A stretch of 64,000 nucleotides of DNA from Cucumis sativus (lineage: Eukaryota; Streptophyta; Magnoliopsida; Cucurbitales; Cucurbitaceae), in contig NC_026661.2 of NCBI RefSeq assembly GCF_000004075.3, positions 3,596,001 through 3,660,000 of the forward strand, written 5' to 3'. The position numbers and the translations under genes are program-made. The notes under the pieces are model-generated. The model worked only from the letters and a program-made list of their open reading frames with translations, did no database searches and was not told where the DNA came from. Of the stretch, positions 11,692 to 24,145 are shown piece by piece (within the stretch, counting starts at the first letter, position 1; every line of letters starts with the position of its first letter).

Positions 11692-14600
11692 GATTCTAGG
11701 AATAAGAAGCATGTGAGTGGCACTTGCTGTAGACTTCTAGTCATGTTGTGATACACATTTACATATAAAACATTATATTATTGAAGTTTTGAAGAATGGT
11801 TGAGTGTCATAAAAGTTTGGTTGGTATAAAGTAATTGTGTGTTGAAAGGAAATTTACATATATATATATATATATATACATATAGTATTTTTTTTATGTA
11901 TAATCTAATTAAATTGCGTTGAAATTTTCAACACGTGGGATCCAGAAGAACTTAGGAATATATAAATTTCTTTTAACAAAAAAGAAAAATTAAAGTTATG
12001 AAAAAATTTAAATCAAATGTTTATATTTTGTAGGATGTATATTATTGGTCACACTTGGTTTTGCCACCTCTCCTAATTTATTATACAGCACATTTAAATT
12101 TATAAAGTTTAGATAACTAATTTATAAAGAAAAAAATGTAATTTCCAAAGACAGGTTTTTATTCATATTTCTAACCAAATTACAAATAAATTTAGATAAG
12201 TAGGTGTTTTTATCGAAATTAATAACAATAAAGTATATATATTTTTCCAAACATCAATGTCGAAAATTGATAAGTGTCATTTAAAAGACTAAGTCTAGTC
12301 CTCACAAAACGCCAATAAAGGGCAAACAATAACATCAACTCACTATCATATACTACAACTAGACCCAACCCCTTTGCCTTGACCAAGTTTTAATGCCTCA
12401 TTTTCTTGCTTTGTATACTCACTGTACATTCAACTTGTCACACCCACATCTCTACTTTATCTAATCCTAACATCTTCTAACATTTCACTCATAAAATTAC
12501 GTTGTCTTTGTTACAATTATAGATTGATTTTCAACACATGGATGTCTACTCCTTCAATAATAATACGAAAACACACAACTAACCAACCTTTTAATTTTAG
12601 TTTACATTCCAAATTTGTGTTTGCTCGCCTCTCTAATTAGTTAATCATGTTAATTATTGTAAATAAATTTAACATTAATTTTATGACTCGACCCACGTTG
12701 ATCTAATGTTAATCCATATTTGACGAGTTAAATTTAAAATTTAAACTCAAGTCGCATGCTATAGTTATCGAAAAAGGATAGGGATGAAATTTGGGAATGA
12801 ATTAAATAGAAGATGGGAAAAGATATGGAAGAGGAAAGTGGTGTGGTGTATGGTGGGGATTTCATAATTAATTACTTGCAATAAGAAGAGAGAGAGAGAG
12901 AGAGAGGGAAAAGGGAAATAAATTAAATTAATGTCGGCAAATGTGACAGGGTGTAAACAATGTGCCACGTCAGGGGCCTGTGCTCCCACCTCACCAACGT
13001 CTTCAATACCAATTATTTTAACCCATCAATTTCATCCTAAATAAATAAATCAAACAAATAAACACACAAATTAATTCTCATAAATATAACAAAATACAAG
13101 AATATTTATGGTAAAAGTTAAAAACATGTAAAATCAGCTATTTTTTTAAAAAATATATTTTAGATTTTTCTAATTTTTCATCTTATTTTTTTTTTGTAAA
13201 ATTTTAAAAATAGAAAAATTGACAAATATTTTGGGTGATAGCAAAATTTTAATTCAAACTTAAAATGAATAGCTAAATGTTTAACGAGACCAAAATATTC
13301 ATTTTTTTTATATAAAAATGTATTTTTCTTTTTGGTAGTTAAATCTAAAATACAAATAATCTTTAAATAAATAATTCATATCAAATCTAAACGATCCTCT
13401 AAAAAATTTTAAAAAAAAATTAAATATCGACTAAAGAATAGTTTAGCAAATATGTCCAATTTAAATGTAATGTCCGAAACCAGTATCACATCTATGGATT
13501 CTAAAGACATAAAATGAGTGCACGAAAGTAACATTAAGAAATACTTAAAAGAATTAAAAGTTACTATCTATACCAATAAAGTGCACCTTCTTTTTTGGTG
13601 GTTCGATCATAGGAACTCCAAATTCGTACCAGGTGACAGGAGAATATCGAAGATCTCGGATCTTAGACCTGGTGCGTTACAAAAATATATTACGTGCACT
13701 GTACTAATTAATTAAAGACATTTTTTATCTTTGATTTTGTCGGTACTTTTTATTATTTTTGAAAAAGTCCTATAAAAATAGAAATAAATAAAATTCGGGT
13801 TGGTAAAGAATAATTTGATTGAGTTTTAGTTTCACATATCTTTTTATCCCACCAACCGCGCTTCATTTTCCTTTTAATTTTTCTCTTAATTCCAATAATC
13901 ACATCATCAATATAATTTGGTTTAAAATTAGTTTAGTAATTGTCATACACTCTTAATCAATCTTCTATTTAACCATTCAAATCGACTTGTTAGATTTTAA
14001 AACAATGGAACTAAATAAAAACTAAACTCAAAATGATAGTTTACCTTTTAAAAAGAAAAATTGTACTTATTTTTCTCATAATTTCTTTCTCTTGGTTTTT
14101 TATTACCTACATATAATGGCTGAAAATATCTATATTTCTATCAGTACTTTTGTGTTTCCATGAAGACCAATATTTTCATTATATCGTAAAAAAATCTATA
14201 AATAATAATAATAAAAAAACACATAAAAAATATTGCTAAGATAAATATAATATAAATAAAAAACATGTTAACTTATTTAAAAATCACAAATTATTTATTT
14301 ATTAATTTAAACTTTATTTTAAAAGATTTTTCCTTTATAAAATTTTTCAAAAAAGTATCCGTGGAAATCAATATTTTATCATTATTTTCATTGAAAATTC
14401 AAAACTCAAGACCTTTCCTTAATACTTTGATCAAGATTTGACATCTTAAATCTTGTTTGAGGTATTTATAATCTTAATTTATTTTTAAAAAATACATACA
14501 AAATCAAAGAATTAGTGAATGAGACCTATTGATTATAAATATAGATTGATAGAGATATAGATATAGAGATGAGATGTAATGTAGTTGATTTATGATTGGA

Positions 14601-17600
14601 GGGTAGGCAATTGAATGAGATATTTTTGATGAGTAAACGCTGATTCGGTCACCCCCGACATTGACCCATAAAATACTGCAAACTCTCTTTAGAATTTAAA
14701 GCCTAAACCATGTGGTTGGTTGCTACTTGCTTCCTCTTCCTCTTCCTCTTCTTCTTCTTTCTTTTCTTTTCTCCATAATAATATATTAACGATTACTTTG
14801 GAATTCAAACTTTTATTATATATATATTATCTATTATTTATTATCAAAGTGCTTGTTGTAATATATAATTAATACTATCCATAATATTTGACATTGAAAA
14901 TAACTTCATATATTCACAAGGGTAGGGTTAGCTTCTTCTGTGAAAAGATTACTAGATTACTATTAGGATCAAGATTACTTTGTTTTTGAGTACTTGTATT
15001 CACAACTCCGATAGTCTTGATGTGTTTTACATGTTTAAAAGCAAGAAAATCACACCAATTAAGCATATAATACAATCAGTAATAAAAATTTAAAATACTC
15101 TCCTTCTCTCTCTAGTAAGCAGACATAAATAAATGTTTTCTTTCTCTCAATTAGTATCACATGAGTTGATCAACTTAGATAAAGGTCACCTTCGATAGAG
15201 GGGCAAAGAACTTGAAGAAGCATGAGAGTTGAGAGAGTACACAATAAACTTTTTTTAAAAAGGCTCAAAATCATGAATGTATACTTCAGATGATCATTTT
15301 CTTGAAAACAAGCATAGCCACAAGGAAAGCATAATATTGTCTAGTAATTGTTCTAATCATGAAGTATAATCATTTTGCAAACACAAATATTATGAATACT
15401 CCATATATATATAAACTCTACAAACGTTATGTGTCGTCACAGCACCCCCAAAGAGCTCCATAGAATCATCTAATGTGATAAGTTAATAAATGCATCTTAG
15501 GTAATAGAAAAGTATTGTTGGGCATGCAAGAAAAAATATATAATAAATAAACATTGATGTACATTTAACGTCAAACAAATTATTCAACGACAATCACGAG
15601 AACAAATCTTGAATATCTTTAATAAAAGATGATTCTTTTGATACTAGCTTTCCATATTTGACCTCATATGTGTCCGCATGATGTTTGAGTTTTCAACCAA
15701 CATTTATTTTATACTAGTGTCACTCCAAGTTGAATTCCAAACACTCCATTAGAGAAAAAATACATGTTAATATTACTAAGTTGAACTTGAAAATAATTAA
15801 CTTTATCTCACTCGATGCATTAGGTTTAGAAGTCACATGAAGTTAACCTATATGCCAACAAATACACCCACGAAGCCTATTGGGTACTTTGCTTGGCTGG
15901 CCCAATTAAGCTTCCTCTCCTTGGCCCATAAGGTTTGTCTTGGGGCAATATATTTGGCCTCGTCTTCTTATAATTTCCTATCCCAATTTCAAGATCAATT
16001 ATATACTGTGCCCCTAGTGCAACACTTCGTTAAACTTAACCACCATCATGCTAAAGAGTTTTTTTTATTACTACATTTCGACGAGGATTTGATCTATAAT
16101 CTCTTAGTTTTTAACGTACACTGATGTCGGTTGAGTTAATTGGCTCTATGCTACAAGAGAGTTGACCAACCAAATAAGATTAAAGCAAAACGCCAATTAA
16201 AAAATGATCTAAAATGTACTTTATATCTATTGGCCGTCATCAATTTTTTTAAAGATAGAGAACGTATGCTTCAATTAAACCTTCCTAGATGACATTGCAA
16301 TGCTTGAAGTTATAAGTTTATTGTCTTGTTTGATATATATCTTCAATCTTCAACGAACCATATCTTCTAAATTTTCTTCACTGAACAATTTCAATTCTTG
16401 TTGTTGTCTCCTTTGAGAAGCCCTCTGTCTTGGCGATATTCGAATGTTATTGCGATATTCTTTGAATGCTTGTAATTTGTTCTTGGATGTTTCTTAAACG
16501 AATTAGATGTTGTTGGATGTTGTGGAGTTGTTCTTCAAACCCCGGAGTATGAACTTTTTCAGTTTCTTGCAGTCGTTTTACGTTTTTCTTGAAGTTTTCT
16601 ATGCATCGGATAATTGATCTAACTAAAGAGATATTTTCTCCGGCAACTCCAAGATTCTATTGGCAAAACCTTCAACCAATTGGTCTTTGGTTATAGGTGT
16701 TAGTAGAAGTTTGAAAAGAATTCTAGTAGATTGACCTAGAAAATAGCACTCTCTTTATAAAACTTACACCATCTTTTTATATTTATCAAATGCCTCTCTC
16801 TTTAACATAACCTTTGCCTATTACAAAAAGTCACATTAAAGAACCCAAATGCCTAAATGAAAACAACAAATTATATGCATCACTTGTATTTACACAATCA
16901 GATAACTTTTATTTTTAATTTTAAACAACAAAACTGTTGAAAATATTTTTAGATGTAGCAAAATGTCACTATTTACCCACCAACCAAATCTATTAGTATT
17001 TATAAATATTGTTCATTAGTGTAAATACCCATAGATAAGTGATTTTTTTTCTTTTACTAAACTCATCACAAAAATCTACTTTGTTTGATTAGTTTTCTAT
17101 GGTTGTAACATTGTTTTTAAAAAGAAGCATTTTCCAATGAATTTTTTTTTTCAATTGCACAAATTAATGATTGATGGGTAGTTTTTTTTTTCTTTTTATC
17201 TTTTCAATGAGGTAAATATATTTTAAAAAGTTTGACTTTTCTTCTTTTGAGTAAAGTTTAAGCTAATCTATTCAAAATTGAATGCTTTTATTTAATTTTT
17301 AAAATATAGGAGGCTTAATTTGATTTTATATGGTATCTACAAAAACCCCATCATTTATTAATCACTTGTCAAATAAGTTTTATAAGTTAGTTTGATAGTT
17401 GAGATTTATTACTTTTATTATAAAAATGCCAAAAAGAAAATCAATCCATGAAACGTAAAGAAAAAAAAATATACAACATACACTTAATCCACTACTAATA
17501 TACATTCAAATAAAAGAAATATTTGATACATTATTTAATTTCCACCCAATGCAATTTTGGTTAGGCCATTTCTTACCTTTGGTTTGATAATTTTTCAAAT

Positions 17601-19370
17601 TGGTTAATGTATGAAATTTAATTTGTTTTTAAATTAATAGAAAGTAAAATTTTGTTATTTTTTATACGACCGTTCAATGTATTTGAATTAACTGCATACT
17701 TAGATGTTAATATGAAGAGGGTTGAATATTTGTCAAAAAAAAAAAGTGAATTTAATAGATATTATTGAAGGAGTATTAGAATAATAGAGAGTAGCAATGA
17801 AGATGAGAGAAGTAAGATTTAAATTAAACACTAATTGATCTAAAGTAAAAAAATTATATCTCTACCTACCACATTGCCTACAAACGTGATTTGAGGGCGT
17901 AAGCATGAAATTAAAGATTTAAACCATTATCATTATTATTTGTAAAGATTCTTTTACTACAATTTGTAACAAGATTTTGGATTAAGTTCTTGTTAAATGA
18001 GTACTTATTTTGTAATATAATTTAAAATTGATTGCAAAATCAGAACTCTTACGACCCACATGATTTGATTCATCATATTTTTGCAACGTGGACAATTCTA
18101 CACCACACATCGCAACAACCACTAAATCCCATTTCGTTTTGGATTCTCCGATCCGTTCTGTTTGGGTTTCAAAACAAAATTAAACTCCAACTGATCATTG
18201 TATATTAATCTAATTATTACATTACTATTCAATTGCTATATAATATATTACCATTTGGATTTGGATTTATATTTTATTTCTATGTATTTGGTATTACATA
18301 TCAGTGTGTTATAGTTTCTTTTTTGTTTTTTTTTATATGTTCTCAGTATTTCATGGTTTTTGGTTAATCTCTTAATCACTTCATTTTTCATGGTAATTAG
18401 AAACTTATATAGTAATTGACAAAGAAAAAAAGTGAAGTAATTAGATGAAAATTATAATATAATAATAAAAAAGATCATTAGTAAATGATGGAAAAATAAA
18501 AAAGTTAATTAGATGACAATTTGATGGTAATAAAGAACTACTTAATAATTAACCAATGAATTATTTTAAGAAAATGTAAGATTATTTAGAAAGCAATCAA
18601 TATTAAATTAAATAATAATCCGATGATAAATCGATATCATTAATAATTAATATAAATTTACAATCAAATAACAATTGTCATGAACACCGGTTGATAGTTA
18701 GAGAATAATTAAATACCAATTAATATTATTGATAATTAAATTATTTGTTTTAGATTTCAAAATTAAATTAGTTTTTGAATTGATAGTAGATGAAAAAAGA
18801 ATACGTTAATAAACAATTTAATTTTCAAAACCTAAAAAGTAAAAAACTAAATATTTATGGCTCAAAGTTTTTGTTTTTGGTTTTTTTTTAACGTTTTTTA
18901 AAAGTTTTTGTTTATTAAAAACAAAAACAATATATCTTTAGTAATCGATTTTTTTTTTTGGTGTGTTTTTCTTTTCAAAAACGTAATGTATTTTCTTTAA
19001 GCTTCCTTTTTTGATAGTGTTAAAAACAATATTCTTGTTAAGAAAAAGTAAATTAATTACCAACACACAATAATTTTAAGAAACAGTAGAAATGAGTTAA
19101 GCAAACAAACAAAAGCATAGTTTTTAATAACTTATCTTTCTCTTTTTAAATCTATATCGAGATTTTCAATTGTTTTATAAAATTTGGTGTAAAAACAAAC
19201 TTAATTTGTCGTATATACAAAACTAAAAACAAACACGCAACCCTAGAGGCATACATCTAATCACTATTACCTGATCTAAAACGTGTTTCTCTTCAAAACT
19301 AAGTAAAATATTTAGTCTTAATTAAACTAAACAACTTGGTAAGTGTGGTGGTAGGTATATAGAATAACAA
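11692..19370. other. Long AT-rich intergenic stretch before the UGT pair
   Basis: No gene supported over about 7.7 kb. It holds an (AT)n run near 11857-11878, an (AG)n run near 12887-12906 followed by a GC-richer patch with CCACGTCA near 12964-12971, a CTT-rich run near 14735-14765, and a patch at about 16380-16620 with internally repeated GATATTC/GAATG/TTGGATGTT blocks that may be an old repeat. Open frames at 13518-13715 and 15837-16124 lack recognisable motifs. Most of the rest is poly-A/T-rich background. Confidence 0.5.
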
Positions 19371-19375
19371 CTCTC

Positions 19376-19384
19376 TATATATAG
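19376..19384 (+). promoter_or_regulatory. Candidate TATA box of the first UGT gene
   Basis: TATATATAG lies 78-86 bp upstream of the start codon at 19462, a normal plant distance allowing a leader of about 50 nt. A W-box core (TTGAC on the minus strand, GTCAA at about 19393) sits just downstream. Prediction only. Confidence 0.5.
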
Positions 19385-19461
19385 TTTAACATGGTCAACA
19401 AAGTGAGTACTCACACTGCAAAGAACTAAGTTAGGAACTATCTTTAGGAAGAAATCCATAA

Positions 19462-21979
19462 ATGGGTTCAGAAGCTAATAAGAATCTCCATGTGCTTGTA
19501 TTGACATACCCAACTCAAGGTCATGTTAACCCAATGCTCCAATTTTGCAAGTCTTTATCCTCCAAAGGAGTAGACACCACAGTCGCTGTAACCAAGTTCA
19601 TCTTCAACACATTCAACCCTAAATCCGATGCCTCCAATTTTATTCAATGGGACACCATTTCCGATGGCTTCGATGAAGGTGGCTTCTCCGCAGCCACCAG
19701 CATTGAAGACTACCTCGAGACAATGAAGAAGGCAGGCTCCAAGACCTTGATAGAGCTCATTCAGCGCCACCAAGATCGTGGCCACCCGATCGATGCTGTC
19801 GTGTATGATGCCCTTATGCCTTGGGCTCTCGATATTGCGAAAAGCTTCAACCTTACAGCGGCTACATTCTTTACCATGCCTTGTTCTGTCAACCTCATTT
19901 ACTACTATGTAGATAGAGGTTTGGTTAGATTGCCGGTCCCGGAGGATTCGTATCCCGTCTGCCTTCCGAGCCTCCCCCCGCTAATGCCGCCGGATATGCC
20001 TTCGTTTATATATGTCCCGGATTCTTACCCTCAGTATCTTTACTTGTTGTTGAATCAGATGCCAAATATTGAGGGAGCTGATTATATTCTTGTCAACTCC
20101 ATCCATGAGTTTGAACCTTTGGTACTGTATACTCTCTCTCTTTTCTCATCATATCTTTTCATTATACATTCATTTTAATTTATACATACAATTGAACTAG
20201 AATGAAAAATAGATATTCTTCTATACTTTTTAACTATAAATTATGTCTTTATTTTCATAAAAACTAATAATTTTTCTTGAATATTTTCAAAGTTAGTATG
20301 AAAAAAGAGATTCATTGGAGTTGGACATGGGAATGGTGTATTGATATTTGAAAAGATTACCATTTTTTTGTTTCAAGTCAGGGTAACACAGCTTTGTGAT
20401 GAGTGCATTTTTGTCCAATATTTCATGTGGTTACTTTTTAAACCTTTTGGGAATGGGTTGATCAAATTGCAATCTGAGGTATTTTAAATTCAAATCTGAA
20501 GTTTAAAGAGTTAAAAAAAATGTATTACATGCTAATATAACGTGTAGTTCAATTGATATAATATTTGTATCGATCAATAATTTTTTATTTTTCTATCTCA
20601 CACTTTAATACAATATTGTATGTGAACAAAGAAAACGGTAATAATATAAAAATGTATAGTAAAAATGTCACGTTATAACAAAAGTTTTTTAAGAAAATCA
20701 ATAACAACTTGGTTTCGGTGATTAGTTCTTTTTAGATTCTTGAAAAAAGACGATGGACTAAAATTAGACAATTAAAAATGATATTGGTAACCCAAAAAAA
20801 TATATAATTACCTGTTTTCTAATCATTACATGAATTTAGAACTGCAATATTTATATTTTAGAAAAAATAAAGTTCTGGACCTTAGATTTGGATGAATATA
20901 TATGTTTAGTACATGAATTTTAAAAATAAATCTGGTTTTTGGTTTACTATCAAGAATAGATCTATTTAATCTCCAGTTTTCAAAATATATACCTATTTTA
21001 ATCCTTAATTTAAAAAAAATGGATTTAAATATTTTTAAAAAATAATTTTGTACTTGTAGTTTAAACAATTATATGATATTTTAAAATAGAAAAAATATTA
21101 TGAGATGAAATAGGTCCAACCCCTTCTGTCATCTAATTTAATTTGAACATAAATAATTCACACTTTCCAATTTGGGTGATATTATAATTTATTGAAAGGA
21201 CAGTGCCAATGTGTTCCTTTTATTTTAAAATATTACAGGAAACAGATGCAATGTCTAAAATTGGTCCAACATTATTGACAATAGGACCAACCATTCCATC
21301 TTACTACATAGACAAATCCAACGAAAATGACAAGAAATACGAGCTGGATCTATTCAAAATCGAGCCAAAGGAGGCATCATCAACAAGAGAATGGCTCAAA
21401 ACCAAACCAAAAGGTTCGGTCATTTACGTGTCATTTGGTAGCATGGCCAAACTAAACACAACTCAAATGGTTGAATTAGCAGCTGGATTAGTCGAAAGCA
21501 ACTACTACTTCATTTGGGTAGTTAGGGCTTCCGAGGAAGAGAAACTTCCAAAAGGGTTTGCACCTGAGAAAGGATTAGTTTTGAGATGGAGCTCCCAACT
21601 GGAAGTACTTTCAAACGAAGCGATTGGAAGTTTCTTCACACATAGTGGTTGGAACTCGACGTTAGAATCATTGTGTTTGGGCGTACCGATGGTGGCAATG
21701 CCACAGTGGACGGACCAACCAACAACCGGAAAGTACGTGGCAGATGTGTGGAAGGTGGGAGTGAGAGTGAAGGTAGGTGAGGATGGGATCGTAGGGAAGG
21801 ATGAGATCAAAGCTTGTGTAAAAGCAGTAATGGAAGGAGACAGAGCAATTGAGTTCAAACAAAATGCTTTGAAATGGAAACAACTTGGTTTAGGAGCACT
21901 TAGGGAAGGTGGAAGTTCATCAAAGCATATTGATGAATTCATTTCTGGGTTGAGGGACAAAATTATACCAAGTGTTTAA
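19462..21979 (+). CDS. UDP-glucosyltransferase, UGT74-type (first of tandem pair)
   Basis: Two exons, 19462-20121 and 21239-21979, joined in phase 0 across a 1,117-bp intron, give 466 aa, a usual length for plant family 1 glycosyltransferases. The enzyme should move a sugar, probably glucose, from a UDP-sugar to a small acceptor in the cytosol. Seen: catalytic His21 in PTQGH, partner Asp116 in VVYDALMPW, the SVIYVSFGS strand at about 280-288, and a 44-residue PSPG box from Trp337 to Gln380. The final Gln is typical of UDP-glucose users. At 355-358 the PSPG reads HSGW, while HCGW is the usual form and is present in the neighbour. The SDGFDEGG segment and intron position fit the UGT74 group (group L). 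The acceptor cannot be read from sequence. An AATAAA lies at 22159-22164. Confidence 0.93.
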
Positions 21980-23130
21980 AAACCATAATTACCTTAATTA
22001 TTATATGTTTGGGGATTGCTACTTCTAGTTTCTTATGCTTCGTTTTAAACTAAACTTTTTTATGCATATTTGTCTAATGTTTGTTTTGCTAGCTAGAATC
22101 TTTGTTATTTAAATGAATTTACTTAGGTGCTTCAACTTTAAAGCTGTTGTCTTATATTAATAAATAGCTTTATATTTTTTAAACATTTGGATATTCTTTC
22201 CATGTGAAAGTATAACAAGTAGCACTTAACTAAGTATGATCAAATTAATTGCACCAACTCCATCTCCCAATAACGAAACTTTTTTTCTTCTGAACGCCCC
22301 ATGTGCTCTTTATCGCTCCATCATATAAAAATAAAACTATCCAATCATTATATATTAATCGATAATAATTAACATAATTTTTTTCATCTTAAAAGTAGAA
22401 GAATCCATGCTATGTTAAAGGAACAACAGTATCACACAACTACTTTAAGAGTAATAGTTAGATTAGTGTCAACAAAATAAAGACATCTGTTGTTCTTTTC
22501 ACCCGAAACGCACTCTCTACACACTGAGTATGACATTATATAATCCCATGTCTAAGAAAACTTCATTCTCTTACCTTTCAACTTGAAGGCCAAGAGCTTA
22601 AAATGGAAAAAGAAATGCTAAAATTCAATCAGTACACACATGTAGTCTACCAATAGAATAGATGTGTGTATTATCTTTCTTTTTTTAAAAAAATAGTTGA
22701 GAGGGAGGAGATAAAGTATAAAATTTTTGTCCTTTTTTGTTTTTGTATTCTTTCAAATAAAATATTTCCATTGATATATATAATTCCTCCAAATAGTTGC
22801 TTTCTAGGCCTTCTCTCTTCAATCCGTGATTTCTTTATCATATCTATCCCTATCAGTCTCCAAATCATCCTTGGAAGCTTTGTTCAACGACTCCAATTAT
22901 ACTAAACTTGGAATAACACGTAATTACTCGTAAGAGAAGAAAAATGAGTCGTCCTTCCCCACATTTGGAAGAGATAAAAAGTTCAGAACTGGGAATTCAC
23001 ATGAGTTTGGCCACTCATATCATAATATTGTAATCTGGTTGCATTTGATATAAACATCCTCAAACTCGATCTCCCTAACATTTCTTTACGACATGGATTC
23101 ATTCTACGTATTCTCTCTATTGAATTGGAC
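21980..23130. other. Spacer between the two UGT genes
   Basis: 3' flank of the first UGT gene, with AATAAA at 22159, followed by AT-rich sequence. Open frames near 22666-22905 on both strands have no recognisable motif. No other gene supported. Confidence 0.55.
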
Positions 23131-23132
23131 CA

Positions 23133-23290
23133 AACACTACAACAATTTCAGTTTTAACGATAATTAATTTTGAAATGACATCGTATACGTATGATGACGG
23201 ATAATAAACAATTATTATCCTGAAATACGACAACAAATTATCTTTTAATGACAATTCAAAAAACTGTTGTTAAATAACTTTTAGTATTGT
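23133..23290. mobile_element. Possible CACTA-type non-autonomous element (MITE)
   Basis: The left end CACTACAACAATTTCAG has the hallmark terminus of plant CACTA transposons. The inside has TAACGATAATTAATTTTGAAATGACA and later imperfectly inverted blocks (TGACAATTC, CTGTTGTTAAATAAC). The right end, TTTTAGTATTG, is a degraded match to the expected inverted terminus. About 850 bp upstream of the second UGT gene. No transposase is present. Boundaries are approximate. Confidence 0.45.
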
Positions 23291-23577
23291 ATATATACAA
23301 TGAGAATTTTTTACAATCACATTAATTTCCGCTTGGCCTTATCTTAATGATCACATGAGGCCATAAAATGTTGAAAATTGTTGAGTTGTACAGTGAAACT
23401 TCTTTGAATATTCAACAATATTTGAAATCTTAAACAAAGGTGAAAATGACACAGGATAGTAAGGTAAATGTGTCAAACATAATGAATAATTATAATAATC
23501 CAATTCCCAAATTTAATTGGGACAAATGCATACATTTGATGAGTCAAGGCAAAGCAATAAAGTAATCAAGTTACATT

Positions 23578-24145
23578 GTAATTCATATATTATTAGTCTA
23601 ATCTAACTTTACTTTAATTTTATCCGATATCTTTCAAATTCATGTATATTATTATTATGTGATAAACATAAAATCTAATTATCCCTAAGTCAATTGTAGA
23701 TAAGAGAAAGAATTCATACAGGTCTTCTCTATCTTACCTAAAGGTCTTCAAAACTGAGAAAATATCCATCTCCATGTGACGACTCAATTCCAAACTACAG
23801 AGTTTGAAGTTACAAAGAATAGAAACTTCAAAAAAGAAAAAAGAAAAGTTTAGAAAAAAACATGAGTAGTAATTTACATATTATTAGTCCAATCTTTCAA
23901 ATCCACATGTATTGTTACTATATATTAGACAAACATAGAATCTAATTGTTCTAAATTCAATTGTCGATAACAGAAATAATTCATACACATCTCTCTATCT
24001 TTTCCAATATAAGGTCTTTGAGAAAATATTCTGTTTAAACTCAATTGTCTCTTCATCTCCATCTCCATGTGACTCACTTCCAAACTACAGAGTTTTAAGT
24101 TATAAGAATAGAAACTTCAAAAAAGAAAAGCTTAGAAAAAGAGAG
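23578..24145 (+). repeat. Tandem duplication of the second UGT gene's upstream region
   Basis: Two diverged copies, 23578-23868 and 23869-24145, align along their length. Both start GTAATT(C/T)A(T/C)ATATTATTAGTC. Both then share CTTTCAAAT..CATGTAT, GATAA(G/C)AGAAA.AATTCATACA, CCATCTCCATGTGAC, TTCCAAACTACAGAGTTT and AGAATAGAAACTTCAAAAAAG, and both end in AAAAG(T/C)TTAGAAAAA. Copy 2 runs straight into the gene's ATG at 24146. Copy 1 ends with an ATG at a comparable offset (23862), which opens a 27-codon frame ending at 23945. Confidence 0.85.

Noticed and set aside
13518..13715. 65-codon frame with a PGDRRISKISDLRPG stretch
   Set aside because: I considered a retroelement fragment, but no known domain block or flanking repeat supports it.
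15837..16124. 95-codon open frame in the 8-19 kb gap
   Set aside because: No recognised motif, no splice partners, and a low-information composition; not distinguishable from chance.
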